In this document: one piece after another, positions 51,269-60,126 of the stretch
Layout: each line of letters opens with the position of its first letter
How positions within the stretch are numbered: the first letter of the stretch is position 1
DNA from: Micromonospora rifamycinica
Lineage (GTDB): Bacteria > Actinomycetota > Actinomycetes > Mycobacteriales > Micromonosporaceae
DNA length: 64,000 nt
Direction: 5' to 3'
Assembly (NCBI RefSeq): GCF_900090265.1
Contig: NZ_LT607752.1
Span: 3,286,001-3,350,000 of the forward strand
Translations under genes and position numbers: made by a program
The notes under the pieces: generated by a model
What the model saw: only the letters and a program-made list of their open reading frames with translations
Told to the model about the DNA's origin: nothing
Databases searched by the model: none

Positions 51269-52503
51269 CCCGGCCTGGCGGTCGCAGGGGCAACGAGCCG
51301 CCGATCGGGCGGCGGGTGGCCGAGCTTCGGGCCAATCGGGGCATGAGCCAGCAGGTCTTCGCCGACCGGATCGGCAAGTCGAAGAGCTGGGTGGACAAGG
51401 TCGAGCGCGGCGTCCGTACCCTCGATCGGTTCTCGGTTATCGAGACGGTGGCCGCGACCCTCGGGGTTGCCCCGACTGTCCTGCTCGGTGTCAAGGCCCA
51501 GCGAAGACCGGCCGCAGGCACCGACGTCGGCAGCGCCGTGGAGCGGGTACGCGAGGCGTTGGCGCGCTACGACGTACCCCGACTCGGCAGCGACGACCAG
51601 CCGACGTCGTCGCTGCGTCAGCCTGCCGACCAGGTGGGGTACGCCTGGACGGCTTACCGCAGCGGCCACCACGTCCAGGTGTTGCGGATGCTGCCCGACC
51701 TGCTCGACGACAGCCGACGGGCCTGCCGGGTCCGGTCGGAAGACACCGGGGCCGCCGACCTGCTGGTGCGGGTGTACCGGCTCGCCGCCCAGGTGCTTGT
51801 CAAGCTCGGCGAGGCCGACCTGGCCTGGCTGGCGGCCGACCGGGCGATGAGCGCCGCCGCCGACGATCCACGGCGGGCCGGGCTCGCGGCGGTCTCCCTC
51901 GCCCAGGCGCTCCGGACGCTGCGGCGGGGCAGGCTGGCGATGGGCGCAGCCGCAGCCGCCGTACACCGGCTCGACCTCGTGCCGTCCCGGACCTGTCTGC
52001 CGGAGGAGCCCACGCTGACGGGAACGCTGCTGACCGAGGCTGCTCTGGCCGCCGCCTCGTGCGGGGCCGTCGCCGCCGCTGCCGAGTTCACCGAGCGGGC
52101 GGCCCAGCTCGCCGCCACCCACGGCGAAGGGCACCACGACGAACACGACGGAATCACGTTCGGCCCCACCACCGTCGAGCTCACCCGCGCCCTGACCGCC
52201 ATGCGCTTCGGCGACCACTACCGGGCCGTCACCGCCCACCGGCTGGCCACCGGCGGCGACGCCTGGCACCGACTTCCCGCCGAACACCGGGCCGCCCACC
52301 TCATCGACATCACCCGCGCCCACCTCGACCTCGGCGATTACCAGGGTGCCGGCCGCGCCCTGGTGGCCGCCGACGGCATCGCCCCCGCCGAGGCCCGCCT
52401 CCGCCCCGCTGCCCACGCCGCGCTGACCGCAGTGCTCCGCGCCGGACCCACCGCCGCCGACGTGGCCCGTCTCGCCGCCGCTATCGGCCTGACCCGACAG
52501 TGA
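51265..52503 (+). CDS. XRE-family regulator with TPR-like C terminus
   Basis: A 412-residue DNA-binding protein. The helix-turn-helix (about 17-60) reads RVAELRANRGMSQQVFADRI, GKSKSWVDKVERGVRTLD. The remaining 340 residues are Ala/Leu-rich helical hairpins of TPR type, as in many streptomycete regulators. The ATG at 51265 has GGGAG upstream and overlaps the stop of the small CxxC membrane-protein gene; the frame extends to 51091 without support. It is located between hsdS and the AIPR gene and could act as a silencer or inducer of the defence genes. That is inference from location. Confidence 0.85.
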   Translation: MTRPGGRRGNEPPIGRRVAELRANRGMSQQVFADRIGKSKSWVDKVERGVRTLDRFSVIETVAATLGVAPTVLLGVKAQRRPAAGTDVGSAVERVREALARYDVPRLGSDDQPTSSLRQPADQVGYAWTAYRSGHHVQVLRMLPDLLDDSRRACRVRSEDTGAADLLVRVYRLAAQVLVKLGEADLAWLAADRAMSAAADDPRRAGLAAVSLAQALRTLRRGRLAMGAAAAAVHRLDLVPSRTCLPEEPTLTGTLLTEAALAAASCGAVAAAAEFTERAAQLAATHGEGHHDEHDGITFGPTTVELTRALTAMRFGDHYRAVTAHRLATGGDAWHRLPAEHRAAHLIDITRAHLDLGDYQGAGRALVAADGIAPAEARLRPAAHAALTAVLRAGPTAADVARLAAAIGLTRQ

Positions 52504-53073
52504 CCGCCGCTGCCGACAGTCTCGCCAGATCGCAGCTCATGTATCCCGAGCATCCGACTCCAAGCCGTAGTAGGTTCACTTCGAACGCTCTGGGCGCCTC
52601 CGGGCCACCAGAGTTCCGGCTCGAGAACTGTGGATGGCGCCCCCCGGCATCGGGTGGGCGCCATTCGGCGTACTACCGCCCGGCCCGGCCCCCGGAGGTC
52701 GTGATCCCCGCGTCCGTGCACGGTGGCCATGCCTCTGCTGTCGCGGACTGATCGGATATCTGACTCGCCGGGGCGTGCTCTCCCGGACCGGGCGTGACGT
52801 CGGCGGCACTGAGCTGCGCCGATGCGGTCCGTCACTCCTCCCGTCACGTGAAGCGATCTCTGGTCAGCCCGACGGACCGACCAGGACGGCTACGATGGGT
52901 GACGCATGCCGGCCAAGATCAGCTTCTCGCTCGATCTCGGCGCTTCCCGCCGCGTGTGACGGGCTCAGCCCGGCAACGGGGCATTGCCGTCCACCGTGCT
53001 GAAGAGGTGGCGAGGCTGGGCCTCGGAGGCGGCATGCTGCGATGACGGTGAAGATCGGCAGTGAGGTAGTCGG
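52504..53073. other. Intergenic region before the AIPR-hsdR operon, 570 bp
   Basis: No supported ORF; short open frames here lack SD and family similarity. A hairpin (ATGGCGCCCCCC at 52634-52645 with 52653-52664, one mismatch, 7-nt loop) lies 130 nt after the XRE stop and may terminate that transcript. The right 400 nt would contain the promoter of the AIPR-hsdR-kinase unit; no clear -10/-35 pair was recognised. Confidence 0.6.
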
Positions 53074-55242
53074 ATGAGCGGAACGCCCGCGGCTGGTGCG
53101 TCGTCCTACGAGACGGCCCCGAAGACCCAGGTCCAACAGGTCCGCAGTGCCCTGCTGCGGGAGTTCGACGGGCTGATCGACGTCGAGGATCTCGCCAACA
53201 AGTCGGCAGTCGATCGCGAGCAGGCATTCCTGTCGAGGGCACTGGCCGCCCTGACAGTCCGCGACCTGACGGGCTGCGACTCGGCCGCCGCCGCCGACGC
53301 CGTCATCGACGGCCGGGACGACATCGGCATCGATGCGGTCGCCATCGACAAGAACGCATCGCACCTCTGGCTGGTCCAGTCCAAGTGGAGCGACAGCGGC
53401 AGAGGGAAGTTCGTCGTCGGCGACGCACTCAAGTTCGTCGAGGGGCTTCGGCACATCGACGGACGGCAGTTCGACAGGTTCAACGCCCGGTTCCAGAGCA
53501 TCGCGGACCAGGTGGTCGCCGTGCTCAGCAACCGGGGCTCGAAGATCACCCTGGTCCCGACCGTGATGCGGACCGAACCGCTCGCGGCCGACGTCCTCCA
53601 GCGGCTCTCCGACGCCCAGGAAGAGTTCAACCAGTTCGGCAACATGCTCAGCCGACGCGTCTACCTGGCCCGCGACATCTGGGAGGTGGTCCGCAACGAC
53701 TTCGCCGAGCCGCCCATCCCGCTGACCGCCAGGATGCACGACTGGATCAGGGTCGTCGAACCGTACGAGGCGTTCCAGGGAATCGTCTCGGTCGCCGACA
53801 TCGCCGAGTGGTACGAGGCCCACGAAGACCGCCTCTTCGCCCGCAACATCCGCAAGCCGCTCGGCATCACGCAGGTCAATCAGGGTCTGATCGACACGCT
53901 GACCGCCGACCCGCACAACTTCTGGTTCTTCAACAACGGGATCACGGTCCTCTGCGACACGGTGAATCCCGAGTACTTCCAGCGGGCGGCGAAGCGGTCG
54001 CCGGTCACCCTCCAGCTGGACGGGGCCAGCGTGGTGAACGGTGCACAGACCGTCCACGCGATCCACCGGGCGTTCCGGAAGGCTCCCGAGGCCGTCGCCG
54101 ACGGTCACGTGACCGTCCGGGTCATCTCGCTCAAGAACTGCCCACCGGACTTCGCCGACGCGGTGACCACCGCGACGAACACGCAGAACCGGGTCGAGCG
54201 GCGGGACTTCGTCGCCCTCGACCCGGTGCAGCGGCGCATCAAACAGGACTTCCTACTCTCGCTTCAGAAGGCGTACACGCTCAAGCGCGGTGAACCGGAG
54301 CCCACCCCGGAAAGCAGTGGTTGCTCGGTGGAGGTCGCCGCCACCGCGCTGGCCTGCGCGCACCGGAACTCCGACCTCGCGGTCCGGGCCAAGCTCGGCG
54401 CGGAACTGCTGTGGGAGGAGGGAACCCAGGGCGCCTACCACCTGTTGTTCAACGCGCAGGATCAACCTTCCGCCTACCAGATCTGGCGCAGCGTCCTCAT
54501 CCTGCGGGAGGTCGACGCCACGCTCCAACGCACCGCGAAGAACCGGCAGGCACGGGCCGAAGCGATAGTGGAGCGCGGAAACCGGCTGATCGCACACATC
54601 GTCTTCCAATACCTCGACCTCGACGGCATCGACGAGCCCGACACCGACTGGGATGCGGTCCTGGGCCAGGTGCCCCAGGCGGTCGAACGGGCCGTCGACT
54701 GGCTCGTTCATCACGTCGATGCCGAGTTCAAGAAGCAACTGGTGTCCACCACGCTCACCGAACCCGAGCCCTGCCGTACCCTCGTGGGCCTGGTCCTGAG
54801 AGACCTGCGCAGCGGCGCCCCGGTCCCTGAGCTGCCGGCGGAATACCGCCCGGTGCGCAACGTCCCGAGGCAGCGTCGGCGCAACACCGTACCCACCCTG
54901 GTCGATGCCAACCGGCTCGCCGAGGGCACGCCGCTGACGTTCCGGGCGATCAGCCAGGCCGAGCGGGACGCGATGGCCGACTGGCTCGCCGCCGACCCGA
55001 GTCGCGGGGCCGCGACGTGGGTCAACCAACGGGTACGACCGATTCTCTGGGCCGCCGACGGGAAGCGCTACTCCCCCTCCGGGCTGGTGCAGAAGATGTG
55101 GCAGTTGGCCGAGTGGGGCAAGGCACCGGTCGCCGCCCAAGGGCCCCTCCGGTGGTTCGTCGCGGAGGGGCAGTCCCTGTGGAGGCTTGCCCTGGACACC
55201 CGCAACGACGGTGACCTCGGCGAGGGGGACGAGGAAGGATGA
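53074..55242 (+). CDS. AIPR family phage-resistance protein with N-terminal nuclease-like domain
   Basis: A 722-residue protein. The central part (about 235-560) carries AIPR (abortive infection phage resistance) features: LFARNIRKPLGITQVNQGLI, DPHNFWFFNNGITVLCD and VVNGAQTVHAIH. The N-terminal region has GRDDIGIDAVAID and LWLVQSKW, the D87...Q102-x-K104 pattern of Mrr-like PD-(D/E)XK nucleases. The last 60 residues (WVNQRVRPILWAADGKRYSP) form a separate basic module. ATG with GAGGT upstream. Its stop overlaps hsdR as ATGA. AIPR proteins are known from abortive infection and often travel with RM systems. Here it may be an RM-linked second effector that cuts DNA or RNA. Confidence 0.87.
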   Translation: MSGTPAAGASSYETAPKTQVQQVRSALLREFDGLIDVEDLANKSAVDREQAFLSRALAALTVRDLTGCDSAAAADAVIDGRDDIGIDAVAIDKNASHLWLVQSKWSDSGRGKFVVGDALKFVEGLRHIDGRQFDRFNARFQSIADQVVAVLSNRGSKITLVPTVMRTEPLAADVLQRLSDAQEEFNQFGNMLSRRVYLARDIWEVVRNDFAEPPIPLTARMHDWIRVVEPYEAFQGIVSVADIAEWYEAHEDRLFARNIRKPLGITQVNQGLIDTLTADPHNFWFFNNGITVLCDTVNPEYFQRAAKRSPVTLQLDGASVVNGAQTVHAIHRAFRKAPEAVADGHVTVRVISLKNCPPDFADAVTTATNTQNRVERRDFVALDPVQRRIKQDFLLSLQKAYTLKRGEPEPTPESSGCSVEVAATALACAHRNSDLAVRAKLGAELLWEEGTQGAYHLLFNAQDQPSAYQIWRSVLILREVDATLQRTAKNRQARAEAIVERGNRLIAHIVFQYLDLDGIDEPDTDWDAVLGQVPQAVERAVDWLVHHVDAEFKKQLVSTTLTEPEPCRTLVGLVLRDLRSGAPVPELPAEYRPVRNVPRQRRRNTVPTLVDANRLAEGTPLTFRAISQAERDAMADWLAADPSRGAATWVNQRVRPILWAADGKRYSPSGLVQKMWQLAEWGKAPVAAQGPLRWFVAEGQSLWRLALDTRNDGDLGEGDEEG

Positions 55243-58200
55243 GCGCCGCGCACCACGAGTCGAAGTTCGGTGACGCGATCGTCGCCGCCCTGCTCGCCGC
55301 CGGATGGGAGATCGGCGACCCGGCCGACTACCGCCCCGACCTCGGCCTGGACACCGGGCGGCTCTTCGCCTTCATCGGCGCGACCCAGGCCGCCGAGTGG
55401 GAGGACCTGGTCACCTTCTACGGCGGGGACCGGGACGCCGCACAGCGCGGCTTCGTCAAGCGCCTCGACCAGGCGATCGCCACCGACGGGCTGCTCGACG
55501 TGCTGCGCAAGGGCGTGAAGGATCACGGCGTACGGATCCGGGTCGCGTACTTCAGGCCGTCGTTCGTGGAGTCGGACGGGATCCTCGCCGACTACCGGCG
55601 CAACCGGCTGACAGTGGTGCGGGAGCTGGCGTACGCCACCAAGCAGTCCGACCGGGGCAACCGGCTGGATCTGACCCTGTTCCTCAACGGCATCCCGGTG
55701 GCCACCGCGGAGCTCAAGAACCCGCTGACCGGCTCGGGGGTCGAGCATGCCAAGGAGCAGTACCGGCTCGAGCGGGATCCGGCCGAGCTGATCTTCTCCC
55801 GCCGGGTGATCGCCAACTTCGCCGTCGACCCCGACCGGGTCTTCGTCACCACCCGGCTGCGCGGCAAGCCGACCCGGTTCCTGCCCTTCGACACCGGCTC
55901 GGAAGGCCCGGGTCGGCCGGGCGGCAAGGGCAACCCGCCGGCCACCGAGTACGGGAAGTACGCCACCTCCTACCTGTGGGAGGAGATCTGGCAGCCGGAC
56001 AACTGGCTCGACCTGCTGGAGCGCTTCGTCCACCTGCACCGGGAGAAGGGTGCGGACGGGCGTACCCGAAAGTCCTTGATCTTTCCGCGTTACCACCAGT
56101 GGCATGCCGTCAGGAAGCTCGCGGCGCACGCGGCACGGCACGGGGCCGGGCACAACTACCTGATCATGGCCTCGGCGGGGTCGGGGAAGTCGAACACCAT
56201 CGCCTGGCTCAGCCACCGCCTCTCGTCGCTGCACACGAGCCGCGACGTGGCCGAGCTGGACCCCGACGCGGTGCGGGCCGGCCTGCAGCCCGGCTCGCCC
56301 GTCTTCGACAAGATCATCATCATCACCGACCGCCGGAACCTCGACTCCCAGCTCCGCGCGACGGTCGGCAGCTTCGAGCAGACCGCAGGAATCGTGGTCC
56401 CGATCGACGACGCCCAGGAGGCGAAGTCGGAGCGACTCGCCAGGGCGCTGTCCCGCGAGACCGGCAAGATCGTCACCGTCACGTTGCACACGTTTCCGGC
56501 GCTGCGGGACTACCTCAAGCAGAACCCGACCGAGATCCAGGGCCGACGGTTCGCCATCGTCATCGACGAGGCGCACTCGTCCCAGTCCGGCGACGCGGCC
56601 GGCTCCGTCCGTGAGGTGCTCCGCGACCTGGGCCTGGACCCCGACTCCGGAGATCCGGGCGCGACCAGCGCCGTCGCACCGGCGGACACCAGGGCCAGGC
56701 TGAAGGCCAAGGCACAGCAGCGGCAACGGGCCGCCAACCTCTCCTACTTCGCGTTCACCGCCACGCCGAAGCACAAGACCCTGCTGGACTTCGGCACGCT
56801 CGGCACGGACGGGAAGTTCCACCCGTTCCACACCTACTCGATGCGGCAGGCCATCGAGGAGGGCTTCATCCTCGACCCGCTGCGCAACTACGTCACCTAC
56901 GCCACCTACTGGAAGCTCGTCAACGGCAACCCCGACGAGCGGAAGGTCGACCGGGCCAAGGCGAACCCCCTGCTGGCCCGGTACGCGCTGACCCACGACT
57001 CGACGGTCGCCCAGCACGCACAGGTGATCGTCGAGCACTTCCGCACACACACCGCCGGCCGGCTCGGCCGCCGGGCCAAGGCCATGGTGGTCACCGCGGG
57101 CCGACCGCAGGCCGTGCAGATGGCCCGGTCGATCAAGAAGCACATCGGCGACCTCGGGTACGCCGACCCGGGCGTCCTGGTCGCCTTCTCCGGCACCCTC
57201 ACCTACGACGGCGAGGAGATCACCGAGGCGAAGGAGAACGGCGGACTGCCCGAGAGCGCCCTACCGAAGGCGTTCGCCTACACGCGTGCCGACGACAGGG
57301 CCGCCCAGGCCGGCGGGGCCGGGCAGCGCGAGTACCGGATCCTGGTGGTCGCCGAGAAGTACCAGACCGGCTTCGACCAGCCGCTGCTCACCACGATGTA
57401 CGTCAACAAGACGCTGACCGGCATCGCCGCCGTGCAGACCCTGTCCCGGCTCAACCGCACCGCCGACACCAAGAGCCAGTCCGACCTGGCGGTGCTGGAC
57501 TTCGTCAACGACGCCGAGGACATCAGGGAGGCCTTCCGCCCGTACTTCGAGGAAGCCGCCACCCTGCCCTCGGACCCCAACCTGCTCTACACCGCCCAGA
57601 GCCGGGTCATGTCCGCGGACCTCCTCGTCGACGAGGAGATACTCGCCTTCGCCGCGGCCTGGCTGGCCGCCGACGAGCAGGCCGCCGGCAACCCGGCCAC
57701 GTGGACGAAGCTGCACGCCGAGCTGTACCGGCACCTGGACCCGGCCGTCGCCCGTTTCACCGCGTTGCTCGACAGCGACGACGAGGACGACCAGGCCACG
57801 GCCGAGACCTTCCGCGCCGACCTGAACGACTACGTCCGCAAGTACGGCTTCCTCTCCGGCATCGTGCCGTACACCGACGACGAACTGGAGGGCCTCTACC
57901 TGTACGGGCGGCACCTGCTCAACCGGCTGCCCCGCGGCGCGGACGGCGGTGTGGACATCGGCGAGGTGGACCTCAGCCATCTCCGGGTGGAGATGACCGG
58001 CGAGCACGACGTCAGTCTCGTCCCGGAGGGGCCGGCCGACATGAAGGGCTTCGGCGACGGATCCGGCGGTGCCAGGGAGTCGGAGAAGTCGCTGCTCTCG
58101 GAGCTCATCGACAGGTTCAACGCCAGGTACGGCACGGAGTTCACCGAGCAGGACGTCGTCAAGCCCTTCCACGAGGCGCTCGCCGACCCGAAGGTGCGGC

Positions 58201-58418
58201 TGGCCGCCGTCGCCAATGACGAAGAGAACTTCGGCCATGTCTTCGACCCGGTCTTCGAGGACAAGATGATGGACCACTTCGACTCCACCGCCGACCTGGG
58301 ACGCAGGTACTTCGACCCGCAGCAGAACTTCCGCAGCTCGCTCAACCGCAGCGCCCGCAGCGCCGCCTGGCGGCTGATCCGCCGCCAGGAGGGGGTCGTC
58401 GACGATGACGTGGCCTGA
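55239..58418 (+). CDS. hsdR: Type I restriction endonuclease subunit HsdR
   Basis: A 1059-residue motor-nuclease. The N-terminal PD-(D/E)XK nuclease has RLDLTLFLNG with Asp144 and TAELKN with Glu158 and Lys160. The SF2 translocase has Walker A ASAGSGKSN (Lys317), TDRRNLDSQL, DEAH at 443-446 in VIDEAHSSQSG, the FTATPKHKTLL motif III region, and QTGFDQPLLTTMYVNK and LSRLNRTA motifs V-VI. The C-terminal helical domain binds HsdM. It is encoded 5.7 kb away from hsdS, after three regulator genes, and overlaps the AIPR gene by 4 nt. It cuts unmethylated DNA far from the recognition site after translocation. Confidence 0.96.
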   Translation: MSAAHHESKFGDAIVAALLAAGWEIGDPADYRPDLGLDTGRLFAFIGATQAAEWEDLVTFYGGDRDAAQRGFVKRLDQAIATDGLLDVLRKGVKDHGVRIRVAYFRPSFVESDGILADYRRNRLTVVRELAYATKQSDRGNRLDLTLFLNGIPVATAELKNPLTGSGVEHAKEQYRLERDPAELIFSRRVIANFAVDPDRVFVTTRLRGKPTRFLPFDTGSEGPGRPGGKGNPPATEYGKYATSYLWEEIWQPDNWLDLLERFVHLHREKGADGRTRKSLIFPRYHQWHAVRKLAAHAARHGAGHNYLIMASAGSGKSNTIAWLSHRLSSLHTSRDVAELDPDAVRAGLQPGSPVFDKIIIITDRRNLDSQLRATVGSFEQTAGIVVPIDDAQEAKSERLARALSRETGKIVTVTLHTFPALRDYLKQNPTEIQGRRFAIVIDEAHSSQSGDAAGSVREVLRDLGLDPDSGDPGATSAVAPADTRARLKAKAQQRQRAANLSYFAFTATPKHKTLLDFGTLGTDGKFHPFHTYSMRQAIEEGFILDPLRNYVTYATYWKLVNGNPDERKVDRAKANPLLARYALTHDSTVAQHAQVIVEHFRTHTAGRLGRRAKAMVVTAGRPQAVQMARSIKKHIGDLGYADPGVLVAFSGTLTYDGEEITEAKENGGLPESALPKAFAYTRADDRAAQAGGAGQREYRILVVAEKYQTGFDQPLLTTMYVNKTLTGIAAVQTLSRLNRTADTKSQSDLAVLDFVNDAEDIREAFRPYFEEAATLPSDPNLLYTAQSRVMSADLLVDEEILAFAAAWLAADEQAAGNPATWTKLHAELYRHLDPAVARFTALLDSDDEDDQATAETFRADLNDYVRKYGFLSGIVPYTDDELEGLYLYGRHLLNRLPRGADGGVDIGEVDLSHLRVEMTGEHDVSLVPEGPADMKGFGDGSGGARESEKSLLSELIDRFNARYGTEFTEQDVVKPFHEALADPKVRLAAVANDEENFGHVFDPVFEDKMMDHFDSTADLGRRYFDPQQNFRSSLNRSARSAAWRLIRRQEGVVDDDVA

Positions 58419-58448
58419 CCGACGGTCGGGGCGGAGACGGGGGTAGCC

Positions 58449-60020
58449 GTGCGGGCGGAGCCGATCGCCGGTCGGTACGAACGGGTCGAGGAGATCGGCT
58501 CCGGCGGCATGGGGCGGGTCTGGCGCGGCTACGACGGCGTCCTCGACCGCGAGGTCGCCATCAAACTCATCCACCCCGCCGCCGTCCACACCTCCGAGCA
58601 GGCCGAAGAGCTGGCCAGGCGGTTCCGCCGCGAGGCCCGCGTCACCGCACGCATCCAGCACCACGGCGTGCCCCAGGTGTACGACGCCGTCCTCGACCGG
58701 CCCTACGACCGGCTCTACCTGGTGATGGAGTACGTCCGCGGCACCGCCCTGCGGGCCTTCGTCGACCCGCGGCAGCCGCTACCGGTGACCTGGGCCGCCG
58801 CGATCGTCGCGCAGATCTGCACGGTGCTCTCCCACGCCCATGCCATCCCCGTCGTGCACCGTGACCTCAAACCCGAGAACGTCCTGGTCACCGCCGACGG
58901 GGCGGTCAAGCTTCTCGACTTCGGCATCGCCGCCATCCTGCGCACCGACGTCACCCGGTTCACGGCGGCCGGCAGCGCCCTCGGCACCCACCACTACATG
59001 CCGCCCGAGCAGATCCAGAACGCGCGGATCACCCCGCAGAGCGACCTGTACGCCCTCGGCTGTGTCCTGCACGAACTCCTCGCCGGGCGACCGGTCTTCG
59101 CCGGCGGCAGCGACTTCGAGCTGTGGCACCAGCACGTCACCGAGCCGCCCCCACCGCTGCGGACGCTCCGCGCCGACGTGCCCGCGGCGATCGAGGAGCT
59201 CGTCCTCGATCTGCTGGTCAAGACCCCCGAGGACCGGCCGGCGGACGCCTACGGGGTCTACGAGCGGCTGCTGCCCTTCCTGCCCCTGCCAGGGACGGCA
59301 CCGCCCGCCGCCGAGGCTGCGCCCGACGCCGTGCCCGACCCGACGCTGGTGTACCGCCGGCCCAACGCGCCACGCCGCCGACCCGAGCCGGCGGCTCCCA
59401 CGCCGCGCGGTGCGATGTCGACCGCCCACCCGGCGGCGATCCTGCGGACCGGCGTCCGAGAGGCGATCAAGGCGGCCGTCGCGCAGTCCGACGAGCTGCT
59501 GGACGACGAACGCTTCGCCCAGGCGGCGGAGGTACTCGATCGAGTGATCGGTCCCGCCAGCGCGGCGCTCGGTGCCGAAAGCCCCCGGGTGCTGGCGCTG
59601 CGCTCGCGACGAGCCGCCATCCTCGTCATCGGCGGGGACTTCCGGCGTGCGCTGCCGGAGTTCGACGCCCTCGCCGCCGCGTACGCCCGCACCGCCGGCC
59701 CCACCGGCGAGGACGCGGTGGAATGCCTCCGGCAGGCGGCCCACTGCCGGGCGGAGCTCGGCCAGGCCACCACGGCCCTGCGCCAGTTCCGGCAGGTGCT
59801 GCGGCACGTACGTGTCGCCTCGGGCGACGCCTCCCCCACCGCCCTCGACCTACGCCGCAGCATCGGCATGCTGCTGCTCTCCGAAGGGAAGGCCGCAGAG
59901 GCCGCGGCGGAGCTACAGCCGCTGCACGACGACCTCTGCGTCGTCTACGGACCGGGGCACGAGGAGACCCGGGAAGTCGCCGAGGCGCTCGCCCGGCTCC
60001 GGTTCACCGGCGGCGGGTAG
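58449..60020 (+). CDS. Hanks-type Ser/Thr protein kinase with TPR-like C terminus
   Basis: A 523-residue soluble kinase. It has the Gly-rich loop GSGGMGRV (17-24), Lys39 in VAIKLI, Glu62 in the C-helix, HRDLKPEN with catalytic Asp139, DFG at 157-159, GTHHYMPPEQ and DLYALGCVLHELL. A Pro-rich linker (about 280-325) leads to a TPR-like helical domain (about 335-520: DELLDDERFAQAAEVLDRVI, QATTALRQFRQVLRHVR). There is no transmembrane helix or PASTA domain, unlike growth-related PknB. GTG start 30 nt after hsdR, so it belongs to the AIPR-hsdR transcript. A defence-associated signalling kinase, like Stk2-type systems, is plausible; partner and trigger are unknown. Confidence 0.9.
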   Translation: MRAEPIAGRYERVEEIGSGGMGRVWRGYDGVLDREVAIKLIHPAAVHTSEQAEELARRFRREARVTARIQHHGVPQVYDAVLDRPYDRLYLVMEYVRGTALRAFVDPRQPLPVTWAAAIVAQICTVLSHAHAIPVVHRDLKPENVLVTADGAVKLLDFGIAAILRTDVTRFTAAGSALGTHHYMPPEQIQNARITPQSDLYALGCVLHELLAGRPVFAGGSDFELWHQHVTEPPPPLRTLRADVPAAIEELVLDLLVKTPEDRPADAYGVYERLLPFLPLPGTAPPAAEAAPDAVPDPTLVYRRPNAPRRRPEPAAPTPRGAMSTAHPAAILRTGVREAIKAAVAQSDELLDDERFAQAAEVLDRVIGPASAALGAESPRVLALRSRRAAILVIGGDFRRALPEFDALAAAYARTAGPTGEDAVECLRQAAHCRAELGQATTALRQFRQVLRHVRVASGDASPTALDLRRSIGMLLLSEGKAAEAAAELQPLHDDLCVVYGPGHEETREVAEALARLRFTGGG

Positions 60021-60126
60021 CAGGGCTGGCGCAACAGACGATGAGTTCCGTGACTCTGGCCTGAACCCTGCGAAGCTTAACACCTACTTAACACATCACT
60101 TGCTAAGTGCGAAGTTCGGTGATGTC

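Noticed and set aside
52794-53045. 83-codon ORF before the AIPR gene
   Set aside because: No ribosome-binding site, no similarity and irregular composition; treated as non-coding.
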